Source: Actinosynnema pretiosum
GTDB taxonomy: Bacteria; Actinomycetota; Actinomycetes; Mycobacteriales; Pseudonocardiaceae
Direction of reading: 5' to 3'
DNA length: 64,000 nt
Assembly (NCBI RefSeq): GCF_024171695.1
Contig: NZ_JAMTCF010000013.1
Location: 229,353 to 293,352, forward strand
In this document: in pieces, positions 9,664 to 17,503 of the stretch
Position numbering within the stretch: position 1 is the stretch's first letter
How the letters are laid out: each line of letters starts with the position of its first letter
Position numbers and translations under genes: made by a program
Notes under the pieces: model-generated
Told to the model about the DNA's origin: nothing
The model's input: only the letters and a program-made list of their open reading frames with translations
The model's database searches: none

Positions 9664-10785
9664 TCAGGCGTGGGTGCCGTCCACGGACGAGTCGTAGACG
9701 CCGAACCGGAAGTACACGCCCAGGTCCGGGGCCGCGCCCGCCGAGGTGCGGAAGCTGAGCAGCTCGTGCAGCCCGACCACCGAGTCCAGCGGCAGCGGGG
9801 CGAGCGCCGCCGCGACCTCGCGGTGCGGCCTGGGGTCGAGCCCGCACAGGCGCATCGCGGTGGCGACCCGGTCGGCGGCCTCCGCGTCCGAGGCGACCAC
9901 GCTGGGCAGGCGCAGGTACAGGTTGGCCTCGTCCGGGGTGTCCAGGCCCTCGCGGAACGCCAGGCAGGTCATCGGCTCGTTGACCGGGACCTCGTCGCCG
10001 TACGCGGCCCGGTAGACGGGGGCGGCGCGCACGGGGTCGTGCCTGCGGGCGAGGGAGGCGACGCGGTCCAGGTCGACCTCGCCGAGGTGGCGGTAGTAGA
10101 CCTTGACCCTGGCCTCGGCCCGGTGGTCCAGGTCGAGCGCGACGAACTCCAGCACGTCCCGCTCCGGGTCCAGGTCCGCGCGCTCGACGTGGTCCCAGGC
10201 CCGCTCCATGCCGAGCCTGCGCATGGTCTCGCGCATCACCTCGTGCGCCCGGTCGACGCCCCCGGTCTGCGGGTTCAGGTAGACCTTGTAGCGGCTCGCC
10301 TCGCCCCTGCGGTGCGCCAGGGAGTGCCAGACGGCGGGCCGGTACGGGGCCGGGTCGTCGGTGACGTAGAGGTCCTCCAGCAGGAGGTAGCGGTCCAGGG
10401 ACACGCCGGGCAGCGCGCCCAGGGCCCTGGTCAGCGCGCGCCCGGCCTCCTGGGCGCCCCTGGCGGTGGGCTCGGCCCCGAGGGACTCGAAGAGGACCCT
10501 GGCCTCGCCGACTCCGCCGCGCCAGCTCACCGAGAACTCCAGGGGAAAACCGTCGCGGGAAACGAACGACGGATATCTGGGTGCTTCCCCGATGGGCTCG
10601 TCGGCCCAGTTCCCGAGCACCGAATCGAGCTCGTGGAGGGTCCCGTACAACTCGCTGAACGGAAAATCCAGCGCAGCGCAAGCGGCCACCCACTGCTGGG
10701 CCGCGAAGTCACGATATGCGGTTCCCGCCACCTCGTACAAGGCCGTACGGCGTGAGGCGTGAACCACAGCAGGGCAACTGGACAC
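9664..10785 (-). CDS. tryptophan dimethylallyltransferase (DMATS-type indole prenyltransferase)
   Basis: This 373-residue protein matches bacterial DMATS/ABBA aromatic prenyltransferases in length and layout: N-terminal VAACAALDF and LHELDSVLGNW segments, then alternating beta strands carrying Tyr/Lys/Arg residues (SRYKVYLNPQTGG, ARVKVYYRHLGE, ANLYLRLPS) that would bind the DMAPP diphosphate in the barrel. Such enzymes attach a dimethylallyl group to the indole ring of tryptophan without Mg-binding DDxxD motifs, and none is present. Start GTG 10785 has GGAGGT six bases upstream. Divergent to it is a flavin monooxygenase, the same pairing as SCO7467/SCO7468 in Streptomyces coelicolor, which makes 5-dimethylallylindole-3-acetonitrile. 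Ring position cannot be predicted from sequence. Confidence 0.82.
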   Translation of the reverse strand: MSSCPAVVHASRRTALYEVAGTAYRDFAAQQWVAACAALDFPFSELYGTLHELDSVLGNWADEPIGEAPRYPSFVSRDGFPLEFSVSWRGGVGEARVLFESLGAEPTARGAQEAGRALTRALGALPGVSLDRYLLLEDLYVTDDPAPYRPAVWHSLAHRRGEASRYKVYLNPQTGGVDRAHEVMRETMRRLGMERAWDHVERADLDPERDVLEFVALDLDHRAEARVKVYYRHLGEVDLDRVASLARRHDPVRAAPVYRAAYGDEVPVNEPMTCLAFREGLDTPDEANLYLRLPSVVASDAEAADRVATAMRLCGLDPRPHREVAAALAPLPLDSVVGLHELLSFRTSAGAAPDLGVYFRFGVYDSSVDGTHA

Positions 10786-10907
10786 TAGGCACCTCCGGGC
10801 GCAAGGTTTACCGTGTGATCAACTGGTGCGCAATGGAGGATCGCGGAGCGGTCGACCGCGCAGATCGCGCACGGGCGCACCGTGCGTAACCGAATTAGGC
10901 CGAAAGA

Positions 10908-12275
10908 GTGGCAGCACTTGTGACCGGAAATTCAGCAAGTCAATACCCCGACCGGCCCATCGGAGATCACGTGTGCGTGATCGGCGCGGGAATCTCGGGG
11001 TTGGCCGTCGCCGGAACGCTGTGCGCGCGGGGAATCCCGACGACGGTCCTGGAGCGGTCCGACGACGTCGGCGGGTTGTGGCGCTACTCGGGGCCTGGCG
11101 ATCGCGGCCCGTCGTACGACTCGTTGCACCTGAACACCTCGAAAGCGCTCACCGGGTACTCCGACTTCCCCGTCCCCGACGCGTACCCGCGTTATCCGAG
11201 TCACCGGCAGATGGCCTCCTACCTGCGTGGTTACGCCGAGCACAAGGGCGTCGTCGAGCACGTGGAGTTCGGCGCGGACGTCCGGGAGGTCACCCGCTCG
11301 ACGGATGGTACCTGGGCGGTTGCAACTTGCAACAGCACTGGCGGGAGCGAGGTCCGCCACTTCCGCCACGTCGTCGTCGCGTCCGGGCACCACTGGAGCC
11401 CGCGCACCCCGCGAATTCCGGGAGCGGACACCTTCACCGGGCGCGCCATCCACTCCGCCGACTACTCGGCGCCCGACGGGTACGCGGGCAAGCGGGTCGC
11501 GGTCATCGGTTTCGGCAACACCGCGGCGGACCTGGCGGTGGAATTGTCAAGGGTTTCCGCGAAAACCCTCGTCGTGCAGCGCCGGGGCGTTCACGTGGTG
11601 CCCAAGACCATGTTCGGCACCGCCATCGACGAAATCGCGTCGTCCCCCTGGTGGGCGCGCATGTCGCTGGAGGAGCAGCGCCAGCTCATCGAACTCTCGC
11701 TGCGCGTCATCCGGGGCGACCTGACCGATTACGGCCTCCTCGAACCGGACCACCGCGTTTTCGGCGGCCCGCTCACCATCTCCGACGAGCTGCTCTCCCG
11801 GATCAATCACGGGGCGGTCTTCCCGAAAAACGGGATCGAGCGGATCGAAGGACCGGTGCTGCACTTCGCCGACGGCAGCTCGGAGGAGGTCGACGAGATC
11901 GTCCACTGCACCGGTTTCCACATCGAGTTCCCGTTCCTGCCGGAGGGGACCGGGTTCGAGCCGGGCGGGCAGCTCGCGCTGTACCAGCGCGTCGTGCCGC
12001 CGAGGGAGGCCGGGCTGTACTTCGCCGGGCTGATCCGCCCGTTCGGGGCGATCACGCGCCTGGTCGAGGAGCAGGGCGAGTGGATCGCCGACCTGGTGCA
12101 GGGCCGCGCGGCCCTGCCGCCGGTGGCGGAGATGGAGGCCGAGGTGCGGGCCCACCTGGTCGCGGCCAGGGCGCGCTACGGGCGCTCGGCGGGCGACTCG
12201 GTGCAGGTGGACTTCGCGCGCTACCTGGCGGCGCTGCGGGAGCGTCGTGGCGCCCCCGCAGCCCAACCCGCCTGA
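10908..12275 (+). CDS. flavin-containing monooxygenase (FMO), probable prenyl-tryptophan tailoring enzyme
   Basis: The 455-residue group B flavoprotein shows an FAD motif GAGISGLA near residues 26-33, the FMO fingerprint FTGRAIHSADY (F-x-G-x3-H-x3-Y), and the NADPH motif GFGNTAADLA. FMOs N- or S-oxygenate soft nucleophiles. Divergently paired with the DMATS gene (122 bp between starts), it probably oxidises the amine of a prenylated tryptophan towards an oxime/nitrile, as proposed for the S. coelicolor SCO7467/7468 pair. Start GTG 10908 follows GAAAGAG; GTG 10920 is also possible. It converges on the conservon, separated by a bidirectional hairpin. Confidence 0.87.
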   Translation: MAALVTGNSASQYPDRPIGDHVCVIGAGISGLAVAGTLCARGIPTTVLERSDDVGGLWRYSGPGDRGPSYDSLHLNTSKALTGYSDFPVPDAYPRYPSHRQMASYLRGYAEHKGVVEHVEFGADVREVTRSTDGTWAVATCNSTGGSEVRHFRHVVVASGHHWSPRTPRIPGADTFTGRAIHSADYSAPDGYAGKRVAVIGFGNTAADLAVELSRVSAKTLVVQRRGVHVVPKTMFGTAIDEIASSPWWARMSLEEQRQLIELSLRVIRGDLTDYGLLEPDHRVFGGPLTISDELLSRINHGAVFPKNGIERIEGPVLHFADGSSEEVDEIVHCTGFHIEFPFLPEGTGFEPGGQLALYQRVVPPREAGLYFAGLIRPFGAITRLVEEQGEWIADLVQGRAALPPVAEMEAEVRAHLVAARARYGRSAGDSVQVDFARYLAALRERRGAPAAQPA

Positions 12276-12283
12276 GCGGACCG

Positions 12284-12307
12284 GCCCCCCGGAGAGGTCC
12301 GGGGGGC
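12284..12307. terminator. bidirectional hairpin between FMO and conservon
   Basis: A perfect 10-bp stem (12284-12293 with 12298-12307, loop GAGG) lies exactly between two convergent genes, abutting the cvnD stop. It can serve both transcripts. Confidence 0.65.
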
Positions 12308-12901
12308 TCAGGCCATCGCGTCGAGCCGGTCCATGGTGTGCTGGATCAAGCTCACCAGGACCGACTTGCTCGACTCCCGGTCCCGCGCGTCGCACAGCAC
12401 GATCGGGACGCCGGGGCCGAGGTCCAGCGCGCTGCGGACCTCCTCGGCCGCGTAGCCGTGGGCGTCGTCGAAGCAGTTGACCCCCACGATGAACGGGATG
12501 CCCCGCCGCTCGAAGAAGTCGATCGACGGGAAGCTGCTGTCGAGCCTGCGGGTGTCCACCAGCACCACCGCGCCGATGGCGCCGTGGGCCAGCTCGTCCC
12601 ACATGAACCAGAACCGGTTCTGGCCGGGCGTGCCGAAGAGGTAGAGCACCACCTCGGTGTTGATGGTGATGCGGCCGAAGTCCAGGGCGACCGTGGTGGT
12701 CTCCTTGTTCTCCAGCCCGACCACGTCGTCCACGCCGACGCTGGCCTCGGTCAGCAGCTCCTCGGTGTGCAGCGCGGGGATCTCGCTGACCGAGTTGACC
12801 AGGGTCGTCTTGCCGGTGCCGAAACCACCGGCGATGACGATCTTGACTGGGGTGGGGACGTGCAGCTCCCCGCCCGACCGATCAGATTCCACGAACACCA
12901 T
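12308..12901 (-). CDS. cvnD: conservon CvnD: Ras/Rab-like GTP-binding protein
   Basis: The approximately 197-residue small GTPase has a P-loop GGFGTGKTT, a switch-II-like GTPGQNRFWFMWDEL and a VGVNCFDDAH segment in place of NKxD, all typical of conservon GTP-binding proteins. The preferred start is ATG 12901, which overlaps the 3' end of cvnC by 20 bp; the open frame continues to 12973 but the extra residues look noncoding. CvnD works with CvnA-C in a membrane-associated complex resembling a eukaryotic G-protein system that affects development and secondary metabolism in Streptomyces. A CvnE cytochrome P450 is not present; the neighbour is instead the convergent FMO. Confidence 0.92.
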   Translation of the reverse strand: MVFVESDRSGGELHVPTPVKIVIAGGFGTGKTTLVNSVSEIPALHTEELLTEASVGVDDVVGLENKETTTVALDFGRITINTEVVLYLFGTPGQNRFWFMWDELAHGAIGAVVLVDTRRLDSSFPSIDFFERRGIPFIVGVNCFDDAHGYAAEEVRSALDLGPGVPIVLCDARDRESSKSVLVSLIQHTMDRLDAMA

Positions 12902-13250
12902 CCAGCACAGCCTGCAACAGGTTCCGGTCGGGGATCTCGGCGGCCCGCGACGGGTCGCGCACGACGACGTCACCGCGCTGGATCAGGTCGCTGAGCAGCA
13001 CCTTCACCACCATCAGCGGCACGTCCAGGTAAGCGGCGACCTCCGCGACGGACAGCGGTCGCCTGCACAGCTCCATGATCTCCAGGTGCTCCACCGAGAG
13101 CGCGTCGGGGTCCGAGGGCGACGGCATCGCGCGCACCTGGGTGACCAGGTGCAGCTCGGGGCGCAGGGGACGGGTCCGCCCGCGCACCATCGCGTAGGGG
13201 CGGACCAGGGGGCCCGCCGCCTCGTCGTACCACGAGTCCTCTCGGCTCAT
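12882..13250 (-). CDS. cvnC: conservon CvnC: DUF742 protein
   Basis: This 122-residue DUF742 protein begins at ATG 13250, overlapping the cvnB stop in an ATGA. It has the family's N-terminal PLVRPYAMVRGRTRP segment and a predicted winged-helix-like C-terminal part (LSVAEVAAYLDVPLMVVKVLLSDLIQRGDV). DUF742 proteins are the third component of conservons; their biochemical role is not firmly known. It is the third gene of a four-gene operon. Confidence 0.92.
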   Translation of the reverse strand: MSREDSWYDEAAGPLVRPYAMVRGRTRPLRPELHLVTQVRAMPSPSDPDALSVEHLEIMELCRRPLSVAEVAAYLDVPLMVVKVLLSDLIQRGDVVVRDPSRAAEIPDRNLLQAVLDGVRGI

Positions 13251-13675
13251 GACGACCTGCGCGCGCCGGGGAGCACGGACCCGCCCCTGGGGGCGGAGGA
13301 CAGGTAGCTGCCCACCCGCTTCACCAGCATGTTCATCTCGTAGGCGATCATGCCCATGTCCGAGTCCTCCTCGCCGAGCACCGCGAGGCACGCGCCGTGC
13401 CCGGCCGCGGTGACGAAGAGGTAGGCGTGCTCCATCTCCACGATGGTCTGGCGCACCTTGCCGCCGCCGAAGTGGCGGCCGGTGCCCCTGGCCAGTGACT
13501 GGAAGGCCGAGGCCATCGCGGAGAGGTGGTCGGAGTCGTCCTTGGACAGCCCTGCGGAGCGTCCGAGCAGGAGGCCGTCCGCGGACAGCACGACCGCGTG
13601 TCGGGCGCCGACCACGCGGGAGACCAGGTCTTCCAACAACCAGTTGAGTTCGTTGTGCTGGCCCATGTCGCTCAT
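13247..13675 (-). CDS. cvnB: conservon CvnB: roadblock/LC7 protein
   Basis: The 142-residue roadblock/LC7-domain protein starts at ATG 13675 (MSDMGQHNELNWLLEDLV). The fold is recognisable from the VVGARHAVVLSADGLLLG and YLFVTAAGHGACLAVLGEE segments. Roadblock proteins act as GTPase-activating or dimerisation partners of Ras-like GTPases, here CvnD. It is 44 bp after cvnA and overlaps cvnC by 4 bp. Confidence 0.93.
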   Translation of the reverse strand: MSDMGQHNELNWLLEDLVSRVVGARHAVVLSADGLLLGRSAGLSKDDSDHLSAMASAFQSLARGTGRHFGGGKVRQTIVEMEHAYLFVTAAGHGACLAVLGEEDSDMGMIAYEMNMLVKRVGSYLSSAPRGGSVLPGARRSS

Positions 13676-13719
13676 CAGGGAATTGCCTTTCCGGGTTCCG
13701 GTCGTCCGTCCACTGCGGA

Positions 13720-16173
13720 TCAGGATTCGGGTGCCTCGTCGCGGCGGGCGTCGCGCGTGCCGCGCTGGAACGCCGAGAAGTCCTTGCGGACCTGGTCGGC
13801 GGACTGCTGGTCGGCGGGGCCCTCGGACAGCGGCTCGGACGTCGGGGTCAAGTCGTTGCGCAGCAGCTGGGGCGCGATGTGCTGCTGCCTGCGCCTGCGG
13901 GGCAGTTCGGGCCTGCCACCGGCCTCGGCGCGGCGGCGGCCGGTGTCGGCGGGTCGTTCGCGCTCGCGCTCGGGTTCGGGTCGGGTGCGCCGGGGCGGCT
14001 CCAGCGAGCCGCTGTGCGAGGACAGGTCGAGCCCTCCGCTCAGTCGCCCTTCCGCTGCTCGGGAATCCTCGTTCGCAGCGGCTTCGGCCTGCGCCCAGAA
14101 ACCCTCCAGCTCCCGCGAGCTGTCGGGAAACGTCGTGGTCTCCTCCTCCTCGTCCGGCTCGGCCACCAGGTCCGGGTGCTGCCTGGGGATCACGTGCTCG
14201 TGCAGGCTGCGCCTGGACAGCAGCATGGTCGTGTCGGACTCGGTGGGCGTGTTCGGCGCGGCCACGCTCGACGATGGCACGAGGACCATCGCCAGGGTGC
14301 CGCCGTACGGCGACTCGCGCAGCTCCACGTGGACGCCCCGGCGCGCGGCCAGCCGGGCGACCACGAACAGGCCCAGCCGCGACTCGCCGCGCAGGCGCAT
14401 CGCGTCGAACTCGGGCGGGTCGGCCAGCATGGCGTTGTGCGCGTCGCGGTCCTCGGGGCTGATGCCGAGGCCGTGGTCCTCGATCTCGACCACGACGCCC
14501 TGCGGGACCTCGCTCGCGTGGATCTGCACCTGCGAGCGCGGCGAGGAGAACGCGGTGGCGTTGTCGACCAGCTCGGCGATCAGGTGGATGGTGTCCGCGA
14601 CCGAGGCGCCGACCAGCGCGACCTCGGGCACCGGGTTGACCTTGACCCGCACGTACTGCTCGGTCTCGGCCACCGCCGCGCGCAGCACGTCCAGCAGCCG
14701 CACGGGCTTGCGCCACTGGCGGCCGGGGTTCTCGCCCGCGAGGATGATCAGGTTCTCGGCGTTGCGGCGGGCGCGGGTGGCCAGGTGGTCGAGCTGGAAC
14801 AGCGCGTCGAGCTGCTCGGGGTTCTCCTCCTCGCGCTCCAGCTTGTCCAGGATCTTCAGCTGGCGGTGCACCAGGCCCTGGTTGCGGTGGGCGATGTCGA
14901 GGAAGACCCGGTTGACGCCCTCGCGGGCCTGGCTCTCCTTGACCGCGGCGGCCACGGCGGTGAACTGGGCGGCGTTGAACGCGTCGGCCACCTGGCCGAT
15001 CTCGTCGCTGCCGTAGTCCAGCGGCGGGACCTCCGCCTCCACGTCGACGTTCTTGCCCTCGCGGAGCCGGTCGACGATGTCGGGCAGCCGCTCGTGCGCC
15101 AGGGTCAGCGAGTCGTTCTTCAGCGACACCAGGCGGGTGATCAGCGCGCGGTTGACCAGCCGGTTCGAGGTGCGCACGGCGGTGAGGATGCCGCCGAGCA
15201 CGACGATGAGGGCGACCAGGCTGGAGACCAGCACGGTGATGAACTGGCTGTTGCTGCGGGCGAGGCCCGCGTCGGAGGCGACGGTGGCCTGCTGGACCGC
15301 GAGCTCGATCAGCCGCTCGCCGACCGGTCCGGCCGCGCTCTCCCAGTCGGCCAGCCTGATCCTGGCGTCCGGGTCGGTGGTGAAGTCGTTCTCCAGCTTG
15401 GAGAGCGTGGCCCACTCGGGCGAGCCGGTGAGGGCCGCGTAGTGCTCCTTGAGCTGGTACTCGACGACCGGGCCGGTGGTGGCCAGGAGGGAGTGGTAGG
15501 AGGCGATCAGGTTGACCAGCTCCAGCCGGTCCTCCGGGCTGGGGTCCTGCGCGCCGACCACGACCGGGGCCAGCGAGGTGGAGCGCGACATCCAGTCCGC
15601 GGCGCGGAACAGGTTGGTCGCGGTCAGGCCGCCGTGCGCCGCCGTGGTGTCGGGGACGACGCGGGCCTGGGTGTCGAACAGGGTGGTGCCCGCGTCGAGG
15701 ACGCGGTTGTAGTAGTTGTAGACCTCGGCCCGCTGGACCTTGCCCGTCTCGACCTGAGCCCGCCGCTGCGGCAGTTCGCCGAGCAGGGTGTTCAGCTCGT
15801 TGATGCGGGCCTTGACCTGGTCGGGCGCGCTGTCGTAGACGGAGTCGAAGGCGGCTCTCATGCCTGCGCTCGCCTCGTCCACGACGCGCTGCCGCTCGTG
15901 CAGCTCGGTCAGGTCCTCGGTGCCCTTGGCGAGCACCGACATCGCGGTCTTGCGCTCCTCCTGGAGCGCGGTGAACGCCTTCACCGCGGGGATCGACGCG
16001 TCCTTGACGCTGACCGCGACCGCGCGGGTGTAGAAGCCGTCGAAGACCGTATAGGAGGTGAAGGCCAGCCACATCACCAGGAGCACCACGCTGGGCACGA
16101 CCACCACGCCGGTGAGCCGCGAGCGGATGGTCTTCTGGTTGGTGCCCGTCTCCACCTTGTCCTTCTGCTTCAC
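13720..16173 (-). CDS. cvnA: conservon CvnA: membrane sensor histidine kinase with nitrate/nitrite-sensing-type domain
   Basis: This long (about 817 residues) sensor has an N-terminal TM helix (LTGVVVVPSVVLLVMWLAF), a large extracytoplasmic helical region resembling the NIT nitrate/nitrite-sensing domain (containing ALQEERKTAMSVLAKG), a second TM helix (FITVLVSSLVALIVVLGGIL), a HAMP-like linker, and a HATPase_c domain with the N box ELVDNATAFSSP and G boxes EDHGLGIS and RLGLFVVARLA. No canonical phospho-accepting His motif is obvious, as in other CvnA proteins. The tail of roughly 200 residues is Arg/Pro/Glu-rich and disordered. GTG 16173 has GGAG upstream; a TTG at 16230 is an alternative start. 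It heads the cvnABCD operon. Confidence 0.9.
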   Translation of the reverse strand: MKQKDKVETGTNQKTIRSRLTGVVVVPSVVLLVMWLAFTSYTVFDGFYTRAVAVSVKDASIPAVKAFTALQEERKTAMSVLAKGTEDLTELHERQRVVDEASAGMRAAFDSVYDSAPDQVKARINELNTLLGELPQRRAQVETGKVQRAEVYNYYNRVLDAGTTLFDTQARVVPDTTAAHGGLTATNLFRAADWMSRSTSLAPVVVGAQDPSPEDRLELVNLIASYHSLLATTGPVVEYQLKEHYAALTGSPEWATLSKLENDFTTDPDARIRLADWESAAGPVGERLIELAVQQATVASDAGLARSNSQFITVLVSSLVALIVVLGGILTAVRTSNRLVNRALITRLVSLKNDSLTLAHERLPDIVDRLREGKNVDVEAEVPPLDYGSDEIGQVADAFNAAQFTAVAAAVKESQAREGVNRVFLDIAHRNQGLVHRQLKILDKLEREEENPEQLDALFQLDHLATRARRNAENLIILAGENPGRQWRKPVRLLDVLRAAVAETEQYVRVKVNPVPEVALVGASVADTIHLIAELVDNATAFSSPRSQVQIHASEVPQGVVVEIEDHGLGISPEDRDAHNAMLADPPEFDAMRLRGESRLGLFVVARLAARRGVHVELRESPYGGTLAMVLVPSSSVAAPNTPTESDTTMLLSRRSLHEHVIPRQHPDLVAEPDEEEETTTFPDSSRELEGFWAQAEAAANEDSRAAEGRLSGGLDLSSHSGSLEPPRRTRPEPERERERPADTGRRRAEAGGRPELPRRRRQQHIAPQLLRNDLTPTSEPLSEGPADQQSADQVRKDFSAFQRGTRDARRDEAPES

Positions 16174-16404
16174 AGCGCTCCGCAGCCTCGTGAACTTCCT
16201 GCTTGCCGGTAAACGCGGGCGTGACCGCAACCCGCCTCTTCGTTCACCCGATCGGCGAACAGAACGTTAACACCCAAGATCAAAGTAACGAAGAGACCGC
16301 GATCACGCACAGCGCGTAGGCAGAGGCTACCCAGTCGGGCGATCCCCCGAACAGGGGGCCGTTCGGAACTAGGGGGACATTAGGGACTCAGCGGTCCCGG
16401 AACG

Positions 16405-17352
16405 TCACGGCTTGACAATCGCCACGGCGTTGTACGGAGTGGTGGGAGTCGGTTCGGTGGTGAAGCGGGCGTTGGGCAGGTAGAGGCGATCGCCGAACCG
16501 GGCGATCGTCGTCGGCACGTCGAAGCGCGGGTCGGTCACCCTCGTGACCAGCGACGCCGCCGTGCCGGCGCGGTCGAGCGAGAACAGCGCGACGGTGTTC
16601 AGGCGGTTCTGCACGACGAGGAGCGAACGGCCGTCGAGCAGCAGCCCGTCACCGTTCGTGAGCACTTCCCCGCCGAGGTCGACTTCGCGCGCGAGCCCGG
16701 TGTCCGGTTTCACCCGGAACAACTTCCCGGTGTTGCTCTGCACGACCAACAACGCGCGCCCGTCCGGGGTGGTGGTGATGCCGTTGGCGTTGTTCACACC
16801 TGGGGTCAACGAGAAGTCGCCGCTGAGCGGGACGACGTCGAATTGCGAGGGCAACTCACCCCCTCGGCCGAGCGGGAGGCGGTAGAGGAGCGCCTTGCGG
16901 GAATCGGTGAAGTAAGCGGCGTCGCGGGTGACGACCACGTCGTTGACGAAGGTGTCGGCGTCCTGGGCGAAGCGGTAGGAGGCGAGGACGGCGCCGGAGC
17001 GCGCGTCGACCACCCTGGCGTCCCCCGCCGCCCCGCCCGCGACGAAGAGGCGGTCCCTCCGGTCGATCTTGAGGCCGACCGAGGCGGTGCCGGGCCCCTG
17101 GCTGAAGACCTCGCCGCGACCGGTGCGCAGGTCGACGCGGTAGAGGTCGCCGTCGGCGCGGGAGCCGAAGTAGGCGGTGGGGCGGTCGCCGATGGTGATG
17201 CCCTCGGGGAGGAAGCCGTCCGGGAGGGGGAACTCGGCGGGGAAGGCGTGCCCGACCAGGGGCTCGGGCCCGGCGACGGCGGGCGGGGGCGCGGCGAGGG
17301 CGGTGACGAGCCCGGCGACGAGGGCGGTGACGGCTCCGGTGGTGCGGATCAT
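16405..17352 (-). CDS. secreted SMP-30/NHL-like beta-propeller protein
   Basis: The 315-residue protein starts at ATG 17352 with GAAGGAG ten bases upstream; the open frame continues upstream only by chance. A signal peptide (about 1-27, ending AVA-GP) is followed by repeated beta-propeller blades with DGFLPEGI, NDVVVTRDAAYFTD, NANGITTTPDG and NGDGLLLDG, the spacing seen in SMP-30/gluconolactonase and NHL-type propellers. The product should be extracellular; enzymatic activity is not evident since clear lactonase metal ligands cannot be assigned. It is monocistronic and divergent from the NB-ARC gene. Confidence 0.8.
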   Translation of the reverse strand: MIRTTGAVTALVAGLVTALAAPPPAVAGPEPLVGHAFPAEFPLPDGFLPEGITIGDRPTAYFGSRADGDLYRVDLRTGRGEVFSQGPGTASVGLKIDRRDRLFVAGGAAGDARVVDARSGAVLASYRFAQDADTFVNDVVVTRDAAYFTDSRKALLYRLPLGRGGELPSQFDVVPLSGDFSLTPGVNNANGITTTPDGRALLVVQSNTGKLFRVKPDTGLAREVDLGGEVLTNGDGLLLDGRSLLVVQNRLNTVALFSLDRAGTAASLVTRVTDPRFDVPTTIARFGDRLYLPNARFTTEPTPTTPYNAVAIVKP

Positions 17353-17503
17353 GCGGTGACAGCTCCTTCGCTCGACGGGCTCGGGACGTCCGGTCCCGGA
17401 GTTTTCCGCAGGAGTGGGGGCGGCGTGAAGGGGGGACGGGGAATCGACAGGGTTCGCAGGCCCCCTGAGTCGTCCGCGCCCCTGTTCCGGGACGCGCGTC
17501 CTG

